Source: UBA8337 sp937907245 | Lineage (GTDB): Bacteria > Pseudomonadota > Alphaproteobacteria > RS24 | Length of the DNA stretch: 64,000 bases | Assembly (NCBI GenBank): GCA_965219485.1 | Contig: OZ244774.1 | Coordinates: 1,674,001-1,738,000 of the forward strand | Reading direction: 5' to 3' | Shown here: in pieces, positions 9,632-18,751 of the stretch | Numbering within the stretch: the stretch's first letter is position 1 | Layout of the letters: the number at the start of each line of letters is the position of its first letter | The notes under the pieces: model-generated | Databases searched by the model: none | The model's input: only the letters and a program-made list of their open reading frames with translations | What the model was told of the DNA's origin: nothing | Program-made: the position numbers and the translations under genes

Positions 9632-9649
9632 ACAAGCACTGCTAAAATC

Positions 9650-10645
9650 ATGAGTGGGGCGTTCGATAAATTGGCCTTGGCCGAGGATTTGCGCGAGCAG
9701 CTTGCGCGGTGGACGCAAACGCTGAAAGACCAAGCCCGTGTAAGCCCACATACATTAGAAGCCTATACGCGCGATATGCGCCAATTTTTAGGGTCTATGG
9801 TGCCCGGCGCGGATGGCGCGGATGGCGCGGATGGCGCGGATGGAGAGGACAGCGCGGATGGCGAGCTAGAACTGGTATTTTTTGCCAAAGTTAAGCTGCG
9901 CGATTTACGAGCTTTCATGGCCATGCGGCGCAAACAGGGCACAACCAGTCGCTCGCTATTGCGCAGCCTGTCGGGGGTTCGCAGTTTCATCACTCATTTG
10001 ACCGCGCAAGACATCCCAACCAGCGAAGCCTTCCACCTGTTGAACCCGCCCAAAGCCAAACGGAGCCTGCCTCGCCCGGTGGCGGCAGACGATGCTTTGC
10101 GGCTTATCGAATTGGCTTTGGTGAGCCCGAAAGAGCCATGGGTGGGCTTGCGCGATGGCGCGCTTTTGGCACTGCTTTATGGCGCGGGGCTTCGTATCTC
10201 AGAAGCCTTGAGCCTGACCTGTGCGGCTCTTCCTAAACACGCCGAGGCGGGGCTTCGGGTGATGGGAAAAGGCGGTAAAATGCGCGACGTGCCGCTGTTG
10301 CCAATGATGCATAAAGCGCTGATGGATTATTTGGAAGCCGCGCCATTCGATATGCGTGCGCAAGATCCACTATTTCGTGGCAAGCGCGGCGGCGTTTTAT
10401 CGCCGCGCCAAGTGCAAATGATGGTGGCGGGTTTACGCCGCGCCCTCAACTTGCCCGACACCGTAACGCCGCATGCCTTGCGCCATAGTTTTGCTACGCA
10501 CTTGCTTTCCGCCGGCGGAGACTTGCGAACCATTCAGGAGCTACTCGGTCATGCGCAATTAAGCTCAACGCAGATTTACACGCAAATCGATACCAATGCT
10601 TTGATGGATATTTACGATAAGGCGCATCCCCGCGCTAAGAGTTAG
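9650..10645 (+). CDS. xerC: Tyrosine recombinase XerC
   Basis: Tyrosine recombinase for resolving chromosome dimers at dif, acting with XerD and FtsK. It has 331 residues: an N-terminal core-binding domain (about 12-140) and a catalytic domain (about 145-325). The full active site is visible: Arg182, Lys207, His275, Arg278, His301 and nucleophile Tyr310. An inserted run of GAD triplets at 53-70 in the N-terminal domain comes from a 9-bp DNA repeat. Its position by priA favours XerC over XerD. The stop codon lies inside the first unit of a 25-bp tandem array shared with the end of lpd. Confidence 0.9.
   Translation: MSGAFDKLALAEDLREQLARWTQTLKDQARVSPHTLEAYTRDMRQFLGSMVPGADGADGADGADGEDSADGELELVFFAKVKLRDLRAFMAMRRKQGTTSRSLLRSLSGVRSFITHLTAQDIPTSEAFHLLNPPKAKRSLPRPVAADDALRLIELALVSPKEPWVGLRDGALLALLYGAGLRISEALSLTCAALPKHAEAGLRVMGKGGKMRDVPLLPMMHKALMDYLEAAPFDMRAQDPLFRGKRGGVLSPRQVQMMVAGLRRALNLPDTVTPHALRHSFATHLLSAGGDLRTIQELLGHAQLSSTQIYTQIDTNALMDIYDKAHPRAKS
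9806..9859 (+). repeat. 9-bp tandem repeat inside xerC
   Basis: Four perfect copies of GGCGCGGAT (9806-9841), then GGAGAGGAC and AGCGCGGAT, all in frame. They encode GAD repeated four times, then GED and SAD, within the XerC core-binding domain. Confidence 0.95.
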
Positions 10646-10746
10646 CGCCAAAGATAGAGCTAAGAATTAGCGCCAGAGATAGAGCTAAGAATTAGCGCCA
10701 AAATAGAGCTAAGAGTTAGCGCCAAAGATGGAGCTAAGAATTAGCT
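10634..10746. repeat. 25-bp tandem repeat filling the xerC/lpd convergent gap
   Basis: Four and a half units begin GCTAAGARTTAGCGCC (10634, 10659, 10684, 10708, 10733); the third unit is 24 bp. Each unit has the small palindrome GCTAA-3 bases-TTAGC. The xerC stop (10643-10645) lies in unit 1 and the lpd stop (10745-10747) at the end of the array, so the repeat is the whole intergenic region. Copies of TAG fall in all three forward frames. Confidence 0.93.
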
Positions 10747-12154
10747 ACATATGCAGCGCGCGGCCATCGACCGCTAACGCCGCTTCCTTAACCGCTTCGG
10801 TAAGTGTCGGGTGCGCGTGGCAGGTGCGCGCGATATCCTCAGCACTGGCCGAGAACTCCATCGCCACAGCCGCTTCCGCAATCATGTCGCCAGCCTGCGC
10901 GCCCAGAATATGCACGCCCAATACTTTATCCGTATGGGCATCGGCCAGAATTTTCACGAACCCATCAGTGGTGCCATTTACTTTGGCGCGGCCATTGGCA
11001 GTGAACGGAAACTTGCCGACTTTATACTCGGTGCCCGCGTCCTTCAGCTCTTCTTCGCTTTTGCCAACCCAAGCCACTTCTGGTGCCGTGTAGATGACGC
11101 CCGGAATAACATCGTAGTTCACATGCGACGGTTTGCCGGCCAAATGTTCGGCTAAGGCGACGCCTTCGTCTTCGGCTTTATGCGCCAACATAGGGCCAGA
11201 AATCACATCGCCAAGCGCGTAAATGCCGTCGATATTGGTTTTAAAATGCGCATCGGTTTCAATGCGACCCGCGCTATCGCGCACCACGCCCACCGCCTCA
11301 AGGCCCAAGCCCTGTGTGTGCGGTCGGCGGCCAATGGAAATCAAAACGCGATCTGCTGTGAGTGTTTCTTCTTCGCCGTCGCCAGAGGCCGGCGCTAGGG
11401 TCAATTTGGCCGAGGCCTTTAAGGCTTTCGCGCCCGTAACTTTTTTGCCGAGCATGAATTTTATGCCCTGTTTTTTCAATACCCGCTGAAAGTTCTTCGC
11501 CAAATCGGCATCGACACCTGGCGTAATGCGGTCGAGAAATTCCACCACAGTCACTTCCGCACCCAAACGACGCCAAACCGAGCCAAGCTCCAGCCCAATA
11601 ATGCCCGCGCCAACAATCGCCAAATGTTTTGGCACGGCGTCAAACGAAAGCGCGCCCATCGATGAGACAATGCGCTCTTCATCAATCTCAATACCTGGCA
11701 AAGGCGTTACTTCGGAGCCTGTGGCAATGACGATATTTTTTGCGCTCAACTGGCGCGTGCCGCCATCCAGCAACGCCACGTCCACTTTTCCGGGCGCGGT
11801 GAGCGTTGCCGCCCCTTTAATTTCTTCGACTTTATTTTTCTTTAAAAGAAAGCTCACGCCTTGCGTATTGCCATCAATGCCGGATTGCTTATAGGCCATC
11901 ATTTTTTCAAGATCGAGTTTGACCGAGCCAAGTTTAATACCCATGTCGCCGGCATGTTGAGCTTGGGCAAAAACTTCTGAGGCATGCAAAAGCGCTTTTG
12001 AGGGAATGCAGCCAACATTTAAACAGGTGCCGCCTGGTTCGCCGCGTTTATCGATACAGGCGGTTTTCAAACCCAGTTGAGCCGCGCGCAAAGCACAGAC
12101 ATATCCGCCAGGTCCGGCGCCGATGATGACAAGATCGAAACTATCGTCGCTCAT
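10745..12154 (-). CDS. lpd: Dihydrolipoyl dehydrogenase (E3)
   Basis: The FAD flavoprotein reoxidises dihydrolipoyl groups with NAD+. Its 469 residues are typical. The FAD-binding GAGPGG is at 12-17, and the redox disulfide C44/C49 lies in GGTCLNVGC. A second dinucleotide fold starts near AIVGAGIIGLELG, and the C-terminal HAHPTLTEA holds the catalytic His-Glu pair. It follows sucB by 27 bp, so it is probably the E3 of the 2-oxoglutarate dehydrogenase complex, though it could serve other complexes too. Confidence 0.96.
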   Translation of the reverse strand: MSDDSFDLVIIGAGPGGYVCALRAAQLGLKTACIDKRGEPGGTCLNVGCIPSKALLHASEVFAQAQHAGDMGIKLGSVKLDLEKMMAYKQSGIDGNTQGVSFLLKKNKVEEIKGAATLTAPGKVDVALLDGGTRQLSAKNIVIATGSEVTPLPGIEIDEERIVSSMGALSFDAVPKHLAIVGAGIIGLELGSVWRRLGAEVTVVEFLDRITPGVDADLAKNFQRVLKKQGIKFMLGKKVTGAKALKASAKLTLAPASGDGEEETLTADRVLISIGRRPHTQGLGLEAVGVVRDSAGRIETDAHFKTNIDGIYALGDVISGPMLAHKAEDEGVALAEHLAGKPSHVNYDVIPGVIYTAPEVAWVGKSEEELKDAGTEYKVGKFPFTANGRAKVNGTTDGFVKILADAHTDKVLGVHILGAQAGDMIAEAAVAMEFSASAEDIARTCHAHPTLTEAVKEAALAVDGRALHM

Positions 12155-12181
12155 GCGTGTTTCCTCATTTTTGAAATCGAA

Positions 12182-13471
12182 TTAAATATCGAGCAGCATA
12201 CGCTCAGGGTTTTCTAGACATTCTTTGATGCGCACCAAGAAAGTGACTGCCTCTTTGCCATCGACAATGCGGTGGTCATAAGACAGGGCGAGATACATCA
12301 TCGGGCGAATTTTAATCTCGCCGTCGACAACCACCGGGCGGTCTTGAATTTTATGAATACCCAGAATACCCGATTGCGGCGTGTTCAAAATCGGCGTGCT
12401 CATCAAGGAGCCATAGACGCCGCCGTTGGACAAAGTAAACGTGCCGCCCTGCAAATCAGCAATGCCCAATTTACCATCGCGCGCTTTCACGCCGTAGGCC
12501 GCAATCGCCAATTCAACTTCCGCCAAATTCATTTTCTGGACATCGCGCACCACAGGCACCACAAGGCCTTTTTCAGTGCCGACAGCAACTCCCATATTGA
12601 CGTATTTTTTATAGACCAATTCATCGCCTTGAATTTCTGCGTTCACCGCCGGAATTTCGGTCAAGGCCGTGACACAGGCACGCACAAAAAAGCTCATGAA
12701 GCCAAGCCGCGCGCCGTATTTCTTCTCGAACAAGTCTTTATAGCTGCGCCGCAATTCCATCAACGCGCCCATGTCCACTTCGTTGAAAGTAGTCAGTTGA
12801 GCTGCCGTGTTTTGGCTTTCTTTCAAACGCGCCGCGATGGTTTTGCGCAGACGGGTCATTTTTACCCGCTCTTCGCCTGCCGAAGGGTCGCCCACGGGGG
12901 CGGATGTGGCGGGCATGGGGCCGCTGCTTGCTGGCCCACTTAAAGGCCCACTTAAAGGCGGAGTGCCTTTGGCCGCGTTCATCGCATCTTCTTTGGTCAA
13001 GCGACCGCCTTTGCCCGTGCCCGAAATATCGGCAGGGTTGAGGCCATGTTCTTCCACCACACGGCGCACCGCCGGAGATAGAGAGGATAGATCGGATGTA
13101 TCGGCGGCAACAACGGAAGCGGCAACCGGCGCCGCAACTTCTGGCGCAGGTGGAGCAGATGGAGTAGTAGAGGCTGGGGCCGGAGATGGAGATGGAGCCG
13201 GAGCTGGAGCGGGAGCCGGAGTGGATGCTCCGGAGCCTTCGCCGAGCGTGCCCAAAAGCGCGCCCACTTCAACCGTGTCGCCTTCCTTCACCATAACCTC
13301 CGCCAAAACACCCGCCGATTGAGCTGGCACTTCGATGGTGACTTTATCGGTTTCTAACTCACAAAGCGGCTCGTCGACGGCTACCGTGTCGCCTGGTTTT
13401 TTATACCATTGCGCGATGGTGGCTTCGGTAATCGATTCGCCTAATTCTGGGACGCGAATTTCATTGGACAT
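12182..13471 (-). CDS. sucB: 2-oxoglutarate dehydrogenase E2, dihydrolipoyl succinyltransferase
   Basis: E2 core of the 2-oxoglutarate dehydrogenase complex; it passes the succinyl group to CoA. The 429 residues comprise a lipoyl domain (1-77, lipoyl Lys43 in ETDKVTIEV), a subunit-binding domain (about 131-166) and a C-terminal acyltransferase domain with His400 and Asp404 in SYDHRIVDGKEA. The linkers are rich in Ala, Pro and Ser and carry tandem repeats. A 12-bp pair near 12924-12947 makes GPLSGPLS, and hexanucleotide-like runs near 13183-13217 make the AP-rich stretch. It lies between sucA and lpd with short gaps. Confidence 0.96.
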   Translation of the reverse strand: MSNEIRVPELGESITEATIAQWYKKPGDTVAVDEPLCELETDKVTIEVPAQSAGVLAEVMVKEGDTVEVGALLGTLGEGSGASTPAPAPAPAPSPSPAPASTTPSAPPAPEVAAPVAASVVAADTSDLSSLSPAVRRVVEEHGLNPADISGTGKGGRLTKEDAMNAAKGTPPLSGPLSGPASSGPMPATSAPVGDPSAGEERVKMTRLRKTIAARLKESQNTAAQLTTFNEVDMGALMELRRSYKDLFEKKYGARLGFMSFFVRACVTALTEIPAVNAEIQGDELVYKKYVNMGVAVGTEKGLVVPVVRDVQKMNLAEVELAIAAYGVKARDGKLGIADLQGGTFTLSNGGVYGSLMSTPILNTPQSGILGIHKIQDRPVVVDGEIKIRPMMYLALSYDHRIVDGKEAVTFLVRIKECLENPERMLLDI

Positions 13472-13492
13472 AGGGTTCTCCGCTCTCTCTAT

Positions 13493-16480
13493 CTAGTCTA
13501 GAGGATCAAGTAAGGCGCTTTGTAATAACGCATCGCGCTGTTTCAAATGGCGGCTCATTTGGCCCGTGGCCGTCGAGGCTGCCGCCGCTCGACCTGCATA
13601 GGCAGGGCGCGAATGCGCAGCGCTCAAAGTTTTTAATACGTTTTCCAGCTCAGGCTCAATGAAGCTCCAGGCGCCCATATTGCGCGGCTCCTCTTGGCAC
13701 CAAACCATTTCCGCATGCGCATAAGGCTCTAGTTCAGCCAACAAAGGCCCAACCGGAACGGGATATAATTGCTCCACCCGCATGATGTAAACATCGTCAA
13801 TGCCCGCCGCATCGCGCGCTTCCAGCAAGTCGAAATAAACCTTGCCCGAACACATTACCACGCGACGCATTTTTTCAGGCGCCACAAGACCACCGGCCAA
13901 ACGCTCATCCTTATCGTCCCATAAAACGCGATGGAACGATGAACCGGTTTCCATTTCGGCTAGCGTCGAGACGCATTTTTTATGCCGCAATAAAGACTTC
14001 GGCGTCATTAAAATTAACGGTTTACGGAAATTTCGTTTTTGTTGACGGCGCAAGATGTGGAAATAATTCGCGGGCGTCGTGCAATTGGCAACTTGCATAT
14101 TCTCTTCCGCACAAAGCTGCAAATAACGCTCGAGCCGAGCCGAAGAATGTTCCGGCCCTTGCCCCTCATAACCATGCGGCAGCAGCATAACGAGCCCCGA
14201 CATGCGCAGCCATTTAATCTCACCCGACGCAATAAATTGGTCGACGAGAACCTGCGCGCCATTGGCGAAATCGCCAAATTGCGCTTCCCATAAAACCAGC
14301 GCATTCGGGTCGGCCAAAGAGTAGCCATATTCAAATCCCAAAACCGCCACTTCCGAAAGCATGGAGTTGATAACCTCAAACAAGGCTTGGTCTTCGCGAA
14401 TATATTTCAGCGGTTTGTAGCGGCGCTCGGTTTTTTGGTCGATCCAAGACGAATGACGCTGAGAGAAAGTGCCGCGCTCACTATCTTGGCCAGATAGGCG
14501 CACCGTATTATGCTCTAAAACCAAGGATCCAAAAGCCAAGGCCTCGGCGGTCGCCCAATCAAAGCCCTCGCCCGTTGCGAACATTTCATCTTTTGCCTTG
14601 AGCTGACGAACCAGCGCGCGATGCAAATTAAAGCCTTCGGGCACACGCGTAAGCCCGCGACCAATTTCTAACAAGACGTCGCGCTCTACTCCGGTTTCTG
14701 CGCGAACAAATTCACGCCGCTTTTGCTCTAGCCCAGACCATTTGCCATCCAGCCAATCGGCTTTATCTGGCCGATAGGTATTGGCTATCTCGAAGGCCTC
14801 ATCCAAAGTTGCACGGTAGCTAGCCCGAGCCGTTTCAATGCCTTGGTCGTCCAGCAGGCCCTCGGCTTTCAGGCGCGTACCATATTTTTGCACGACGGTT
14901 TCATGCTGCTTAATTTTGGCATACATGGTCGGCTGCGTGAACGCCGGCTCATCGCCCTCATTATGGCCATAGCGGCGATAGCAGAACATATCGATGACCA
15001 CAGGCTTTTGGAATTTCTGACGAAACTCCGTCGCCACTTTGGCGGCAAAAACAACCGCCTCTGGGTCATCGCCATTGACGTGAAAAATCGGTGCTTCCAC
15101 CATTTTCGCCACATCCGACGGATACGGAGACGAGCGCGAAAACCGCGGATTGGTGGTGAAGCCAATTTGATTATTGACGATAAAATGAATAGAGCCGCCC
15201 GACTTATGGCCAATCAGCCCCGATAGACCCAAGCATTCCGCAACAATGCCTTGGCCAGCAAAGGCGGCATCGCCGTGCAATAGCAACGGAATGACTTTTG
15301 TCCGGTCGGCCATGGCGCGAGGGGTTTCTTTATATTGGTCTTGCTTGGCGCGGGCCTTGCCCAACACCACAGGATCTACGGCTTCGAGATGCGACGGGTT
15401 GGGCGAAAGCGACAGATGCACTTTATTGCCGTCAAACTCGCGGTCCGAGGACGCGCCGAGGTGATATTTCACATCGCCCGAGCCCTCAATATCTTCGGGG
15501 TTGGCCGAGCCACCTTTGAACTCATGAAACAGAGCTTCAAAAGGTTTGCCCATCACATTGGTCAAAACATTTAAGCGCCCGCGATGCGGCATGCCGAAAA
15601 GAATTTCTTCGACACCAAGGTTGCCGCCGCGTTTGATAATTTGCTCCAAAGCCGGAATCATCGCCTCGCCGCCATCCAGCCCGAAACGTTTGGTGCCGGT
15701 ATATTTAACGTCGATAAATTTCTCTAGCCCTTCGGCTTCGACCAGTTTTTGGAAAATCGCCAATTTACCTTCTTTGGTAAAGGCAATCTCTTTGTCTGGA
15801 CCCTCGATGCGCTCTTGCAGCCAGGCTTTTTCTTCTGGGTCGGAAATATGCATGAATTCCAAAGCCACGGTGCCACAATAAGTACGGCGCAAAATTTCTA
15901 GCATCTCGCGTATCGTGGCGGTCTCTAGGCCCAACACAAAATCGATGAAAATCGGCCGATCAAAATCGGCTTCGGTAAAGCCATAAGAGGTCGGGTCTAG
16001 CTCAGGGTGCGAGCCAGGAGGCTCTATGCCGAGAGGGTCCAAATCAGCGGCCAAATGACCCCGAAACCGATAGGCACGGATCATCATAATGGCACGCACA
16101 CTGTCTAGGGTGGCGGCGCGAACTTCTGCCTCATTGCTAATACGCGAAGAAAGAGCCGCGCCCAAGCGATCGGGCGATGGCAAATCATCAACCGGCTCGC
16201 TTGGCCAATTCGCATCGAGGGCTGACGTTAGCTCGCCATTGATGGTCGGGGGCCAGTCTTCGCGCTGCCAGCTTGGAATATGGGGAGCAGCAGGAGCCGG
16301 CTCGCCAGCTTCCATAGCCGCAAAATAGGCGCCCCACTCGGCTTCGAGGGTGGTGTCGCCAGCTTTATAGCGGGCGTAAACTTGTTCAAGGTATAAGACG
16401 TTGGAGCCATCCAACAGGCTTTCGGAAAAGCTCTGGGATGCGGTGTTAACGTTATTTGAATTTGATGTTTCTTCAGACAT
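13493..16480 (-). CDS. sucA: 2-oxoglutarate dehydrogenase E1 component
   Basis: A thiamine diphosphate-dependent decarboxylase that feeds succinyl groups to SucB. I chose ATG at 16480 (MSEETSN), preceded by GGAAG, over an in-frame TTG two codons upstream. This gives 995 residues, the usual length for OdhA/SucA. The N-terminal E2-interacting segment (SLLDGSNVLYLEQVYARY), the E1 signature HRGRLNVLTNVMGKP and NPSHLEAVDPVV are present, as is the C-terminal transketolase-like part ending with the CQEEPRNMGAW segment. It lies 103 bp after sucD, across a long hairpin. Confidence 0.97.
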   Translation of the reverse strand: MSEETSNSNNVNTASQSFSESLLDGSNVLYLEQVYARYKAGDTTLEAEWGAYFAAMEAGEPAPAAPHIPSWQREDWPPTINGELTSALDANWPSEPVDDLPSPDRLGAALSSRISNEAEVRAATLDSVRAIMMIRAYRFRGHLAADLDPLGIEPPGSHPELDPTSYGFTEADFDRPIFIDFVLGLETATIREMLEILRRTYCGTVALEFMHISDPEEKAWLQERIEGPDKEIAFTKEGKLAIFQKLVEAEGLEKFIDVKYTGTKRFGLDGGEAMIPALEQIIKRGGNLGVEEILFGMPHRGRLNVLTNVMGKPFEALFHEFKGGSANPEDIEGSGDVKYHLGASSDREFDGNKVHLSLSPNPSHLEAVDPVVLGKARAKQDQYKETPRAMADRTKVIPLLLHGDAAFAGQGIVAECLGLSGLIGHKSGGSIHFIVNNQIGFTTNPRFSRSSPYPSDVAKMVEAPIFHVNGDDPEAVVFAAKVATEFRQKFQKPVVIDMFCYRRYGHNEGDEPAFTQPTMYAKIKQHETVVQKYGTRLKAEGLLDDQGIETARASYRATLDEAFEIANTYRPDKADWLDGKWSGLEQKRREFVRAETGVERDVLLEIGRGLTRVPEGFNLHRALVRQLKAKDEMFATGEGFDWATAEALAFGSLVLEHNTVRLSGQDSERGTFSQRHSSWIDQKTERRYKPLKYIREDQALFEVINSMLSEVAVLGFEYGYSLADPNALVLWEAQFGDFANGAQVLVDQFIASGEIKWLRMSGLVMLLPHGYEGQGPEHSSARLERYLQLCAEENMQVANCTTPANYFHILRRQQKRNFRKPLILMTPKSLLRHKKCVSTLAEMETGSSFHRVLWDDKDERLAGGLVAPEKMRRVVMCSGKVYFDLLEARDAAGIDDVYIMRVEQLYPVPVGPLLAELEPYAHAEMVWCQEEPRNMGAWSFIEPELENVLKTLSAAHSRPAYAGRAAAASTATGQMSRHLKQRDALLQSALLDPLD

Positions 16481-16552
16481 CTTCAACTTCCGATTTAACT
16501 CTGTTTATACAATAGCCGAGCGTTCCGGCTTAAGCCAATCCTTAATGTAGTG

Positions 16553-16585
16553 TTTTTACCGGCACCGAAAAGGTGCCGGTAAAAA
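16553..16585. other. 14-bp perfect hairpin between sucD and sucA, U-run on the 5' side
   Basis: Arms TTTTTACCGGCACC (16553-16566) and GGTGCCGGTAAAAA (16572-16585) with a 5-base loop, starting four bases past the sucD stop. Read on either strand the T-run comes before the stem and the A-run after it, the reverse of an intrinsic terminator. It more likely stabilises or sets a processing end of sucCD mRNA than stops transcription. This is inference. Confidence 0.75.
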
Positions 16586-16589
16586 ATAT

Positions 16590-17465
16590 TTATGCGCCCA
16601 GGACTTCGACCAAAGTCGTGCCCAAAGAAGCTGGCGACGGCGAAACCGTAATACCTGCCGACCGCATGGCTTCCATCTTGTCTTCCGCACCGCCTTTGCC
16701 ACCCGCAATAATCGCGCCAGCATGGCCCATACGACGTCCCGGAGGCGCTGTAACGCCCGCAATAAAGCCAACCATCGGTTTCTTCACTTTCGACGCTTTC
16801 AAGAATTCAGCCGCTTCCTCTTCGGCCGAACCGCCAATCTCGCCAATCATGATGATGCTTTCGGTTTCATCATCGCCGAGGAACATGTCCAAGCAATCGA
16901 TGAAATTCGTTCCGTTGACGGGGTCGCCGCCGATACCGATACACGTCGATTGGCCCAGACCCGCTGCCGTGGTTTGTGCCACAGCCTCATAGGTCAATGT
17001 GCCCGAACGCGAAACAATACCAACCGAGCCGCGACGGTGAATGTGGCCGGGCATAATGCCGATTTTGCATTCGCCAGGGGTAATTACGCCTGGGCAATTG
17101 GGGCCGACAAGGCGCGTGTTCGAGCCTTCGAGGGCGCGCTTCACGCGGATCATATCGGTAACCGGAATGCCTTCGGTAATGCAAACCGCAAGCTCAATGC
17201 CGGCTTCGATAGCTTCCAAAATGGCATCGGCTGCAAAAGGCGGCGGCACATAAATCGCTGACGCGGTGGCGCCGGTTTTTTCAACGGCAGCGCCAACCGT
17301 GTCAAACACGGGCAAATCAAGATGGCTCGAGCCACCGCGACCTGGCGTTACGCCGCCGACCATTTTCGTGCCGTAAGCAATCGCTTGTTCGGAGTGGAAA
17401 GTGCCTTGGCTACCGGTGAACCCTTGGCAAATTACTTTGGTGTCTTTGTTGACCAATACAGACAT
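16590..17465 (-). CDS. sucD: Succinyl-CoA synthetase alpha subunit
   Basis: With SucC it converts succinyl-CoA to succinate while making a nucleoside triphosphate. It has 291 residues. The CoA-binding Rossmann part starts at VICQGFTGSQGTFH, the SRSGTLTYE segment is conserved, and the phosphorylated histidine is His248 in GHAGAIIAGG. The start ATG shares one base with the sucC stop (TAATG), so the two are translationally coupled. No odd features were seen apart from the hairpin immediately downstream. Confidence 0.97.
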   Translation of the reverse strand: MSVLVNKDTKVICQGFTGSQGTFHSEQAIAYGTKMVGGVTPGRGGSSHLDLPVFDTVGAAVEKTGATASAIYVPPPFAADAILEAIEAGIELAVCITEGIPVTDMIRVKRALEGSNTRLVGPNCPGVITPGECKIGIMPGHIHRRGSVGIVSRSGTLTYEAVAQTTAAGLGQSTCIGIGGDPVNGTNFIDCLDMFLGDDETESIIMIGEIGGSAEEEAAEFLKASKVKKPMVGFIAGVTAPPGRRMGHAGAIIAGGKGGAEDKMEAMRSAGITVSPSPASLGTTLVEVLGA

Positions 17466-18634
17466 TACGCGGCCTCCTTCACAGCGGCCACAATTTTTTC
17501 TGCCGCGTCATTTAAGTTGTCGGCAGGGATAATCGGCAGGCCAGAGTTAGCCATAATTTCCTTGCCCAAATCTACATTGGTGCCCTCTAGGCGCACCACC
17601 AAGGGCACGTCTAGGCTCAGCTCTTTTGCCGCAGCCACAACGCCTTCCGCGATGATGTCGCAGCGCATAATGCCGCCAAAAATATTCACCAAAATGCCTT
17701 CTACGTTTTCATCCGACAGGATGATTTTAAACGCTTCGGTGACTTTTTCTTTGGTCGCCCCGCCGCCAACATCTAGGAAGTTGGCAGGCTCTGAGCCATA
17801 TAATTTAATGATGTCCATGGTCGCCATGGCCAAGCCAGCGCCATTAACCATGCAACCAATTTTGCCGTCTAGCTTGATGTAAGACAGGTCATATTTGGAA
17901 GCTTCAATTTCGGCCGGATCTTCTTCGTCAAAATCGCGCAGCTCCATAATATCTGGATGGCGATATAGCGCATTACTATCGAAATCGACTTTCGCATCGA
18001 GACAAATAATATCGCCAGCCGCCGTTACCACAAGAGGGTTAATCTCGAGAAGCGACATGTCTTTCTCGATGACCGCTTGGTAGAGATTGGCAATCAGCTT
18101 GGTCATTTGCTTGACCTGGTCGCCCTCTAGCCCCAAAGCAAAAGCAATTTGGCGACCGTGATGCGCCGAGATACCCGAGGCAGGATCAACGCTGACGGTG
18201 AGAATTTTTTCCGGCGTATGTTCCGCAACTTCTTCGATGTCCATGCCGCCTTCGGTGGAAGCGATAAACGAGATGCGCGACGTGGCGCGATCGACCAAAG
18301 CCGAGAGATAAAGTTCGCGCGCAATATCGGACCCTTCTTCAACATAAATCCGTCCGACATGTTTGCCTTCCGGGCCGGTTTGCGGCGTGATCAACGTCAT
18401 GCCCAAAATTCGCTCGCTCTGGTTACGCACATCATCGATAGATTTAACCACGGTTACCCCGCCGCCTTTGCCGCGCCCGCCGGCATGGATTTGAGCTTTC
18501 ACAACCCAAACGGGCCCGCCCAAGTCTTCGGCCACTTTCACAGCCTCATCAACGCTAAACGCGACCCCGCCCTTGGGCACTGGCACGCCAAATTCTTTCA
18601 AGACCTGTTTGGCTTGGTATTCGTGGATATTCAT
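17465..18634 (-). CDS. sucC: Succinyl-CoA synthetase beta subunit
   Basis: The beta subunit carries the ATP-grasp nucleotide site and specificity of the synthetase. Its 389 residues are standard. The N-terminus MNIHEYQAKQVLKEFGVPVP, the glycine-rich IHAGGRGKGGGV and the succinate-binding loop NIFGGIMRCDIIAEG are clear. It is the first gene of a likely sucCD-sucAB-lpd transcript; the upstream 117 bp hold two inverted repeats that could be regulatory. Confidence 0.97.
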   Translation of the reverse strand: MNIHEYQAKQVLKEFGVPVPKGGVAFSVDEAVKVAEDLGGPVWVVKAQIHAGGRGKGGGVTVVKSIDDVRNQSERILGMTLITPQTGPEGKHVGRIYVEEGSDIARELYLSALVDRATSRISFIASTEGGMDIEEVAEHTPEKILTVSVDPASGISAHHGRQIAFALGLEGDQVKQMTKLIANLYQAVIEKDMSLLEINPLVVTAAGDIICLDAKVDFDSNALYRHPDIMELRDFDEEDPAEIEASKYDLSYIKLDGKIGCMVNGAGLAMATMDIIKLYGSEPANFLDVGGGATKEKVTEAFKIILSDENVEGILVNIFGGIMRCDIIAEGVVAAAKELSLDVPLVVRLEGTNVDLGKEIMANSGLPIIPADNLNDAAEKIVAAVKEAA

Positions 18635-18673
18635 ATTTTCCTCATGTCGCTGAAGTTAATTCTAGCCATGAAC

Positions 18674-18700
18674 CTTGCGCGTCTTCGCTTGCCGCGCAAG
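18674..18700. promoter_or_regulatory. Inverted repeat upstream of sucC (hairpin or operator)
   Basis: Perfect arms CTTGCGCG (18674-18681) and CGCGCAAG (18693-18700) with an 11-base spacer, 40 bp upstream of the sucC start. No U-tract follows, so it is more likely a leader hairpin or binding site than a terminator. Confidence 0.45.
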
Positions 18701-18712
18701 TGAAAATTCACT
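18699..18712. promoter_or_regulatory. Short inverted repeat upstream of sucC, possible operator
   Basis: AGTGAA-AA-TTCACT, six-base arms with a two-base spacer, directly next to the larger inverted repeat and 65 bp before sucC. The size suits a dimeric repressor site; the regulator is unknown. Confidence 0.35.
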
Positions 18713-18751
18713 CCAGAACTGGAAAAAATAAGCTTAAATTTAGGCCTAGAG

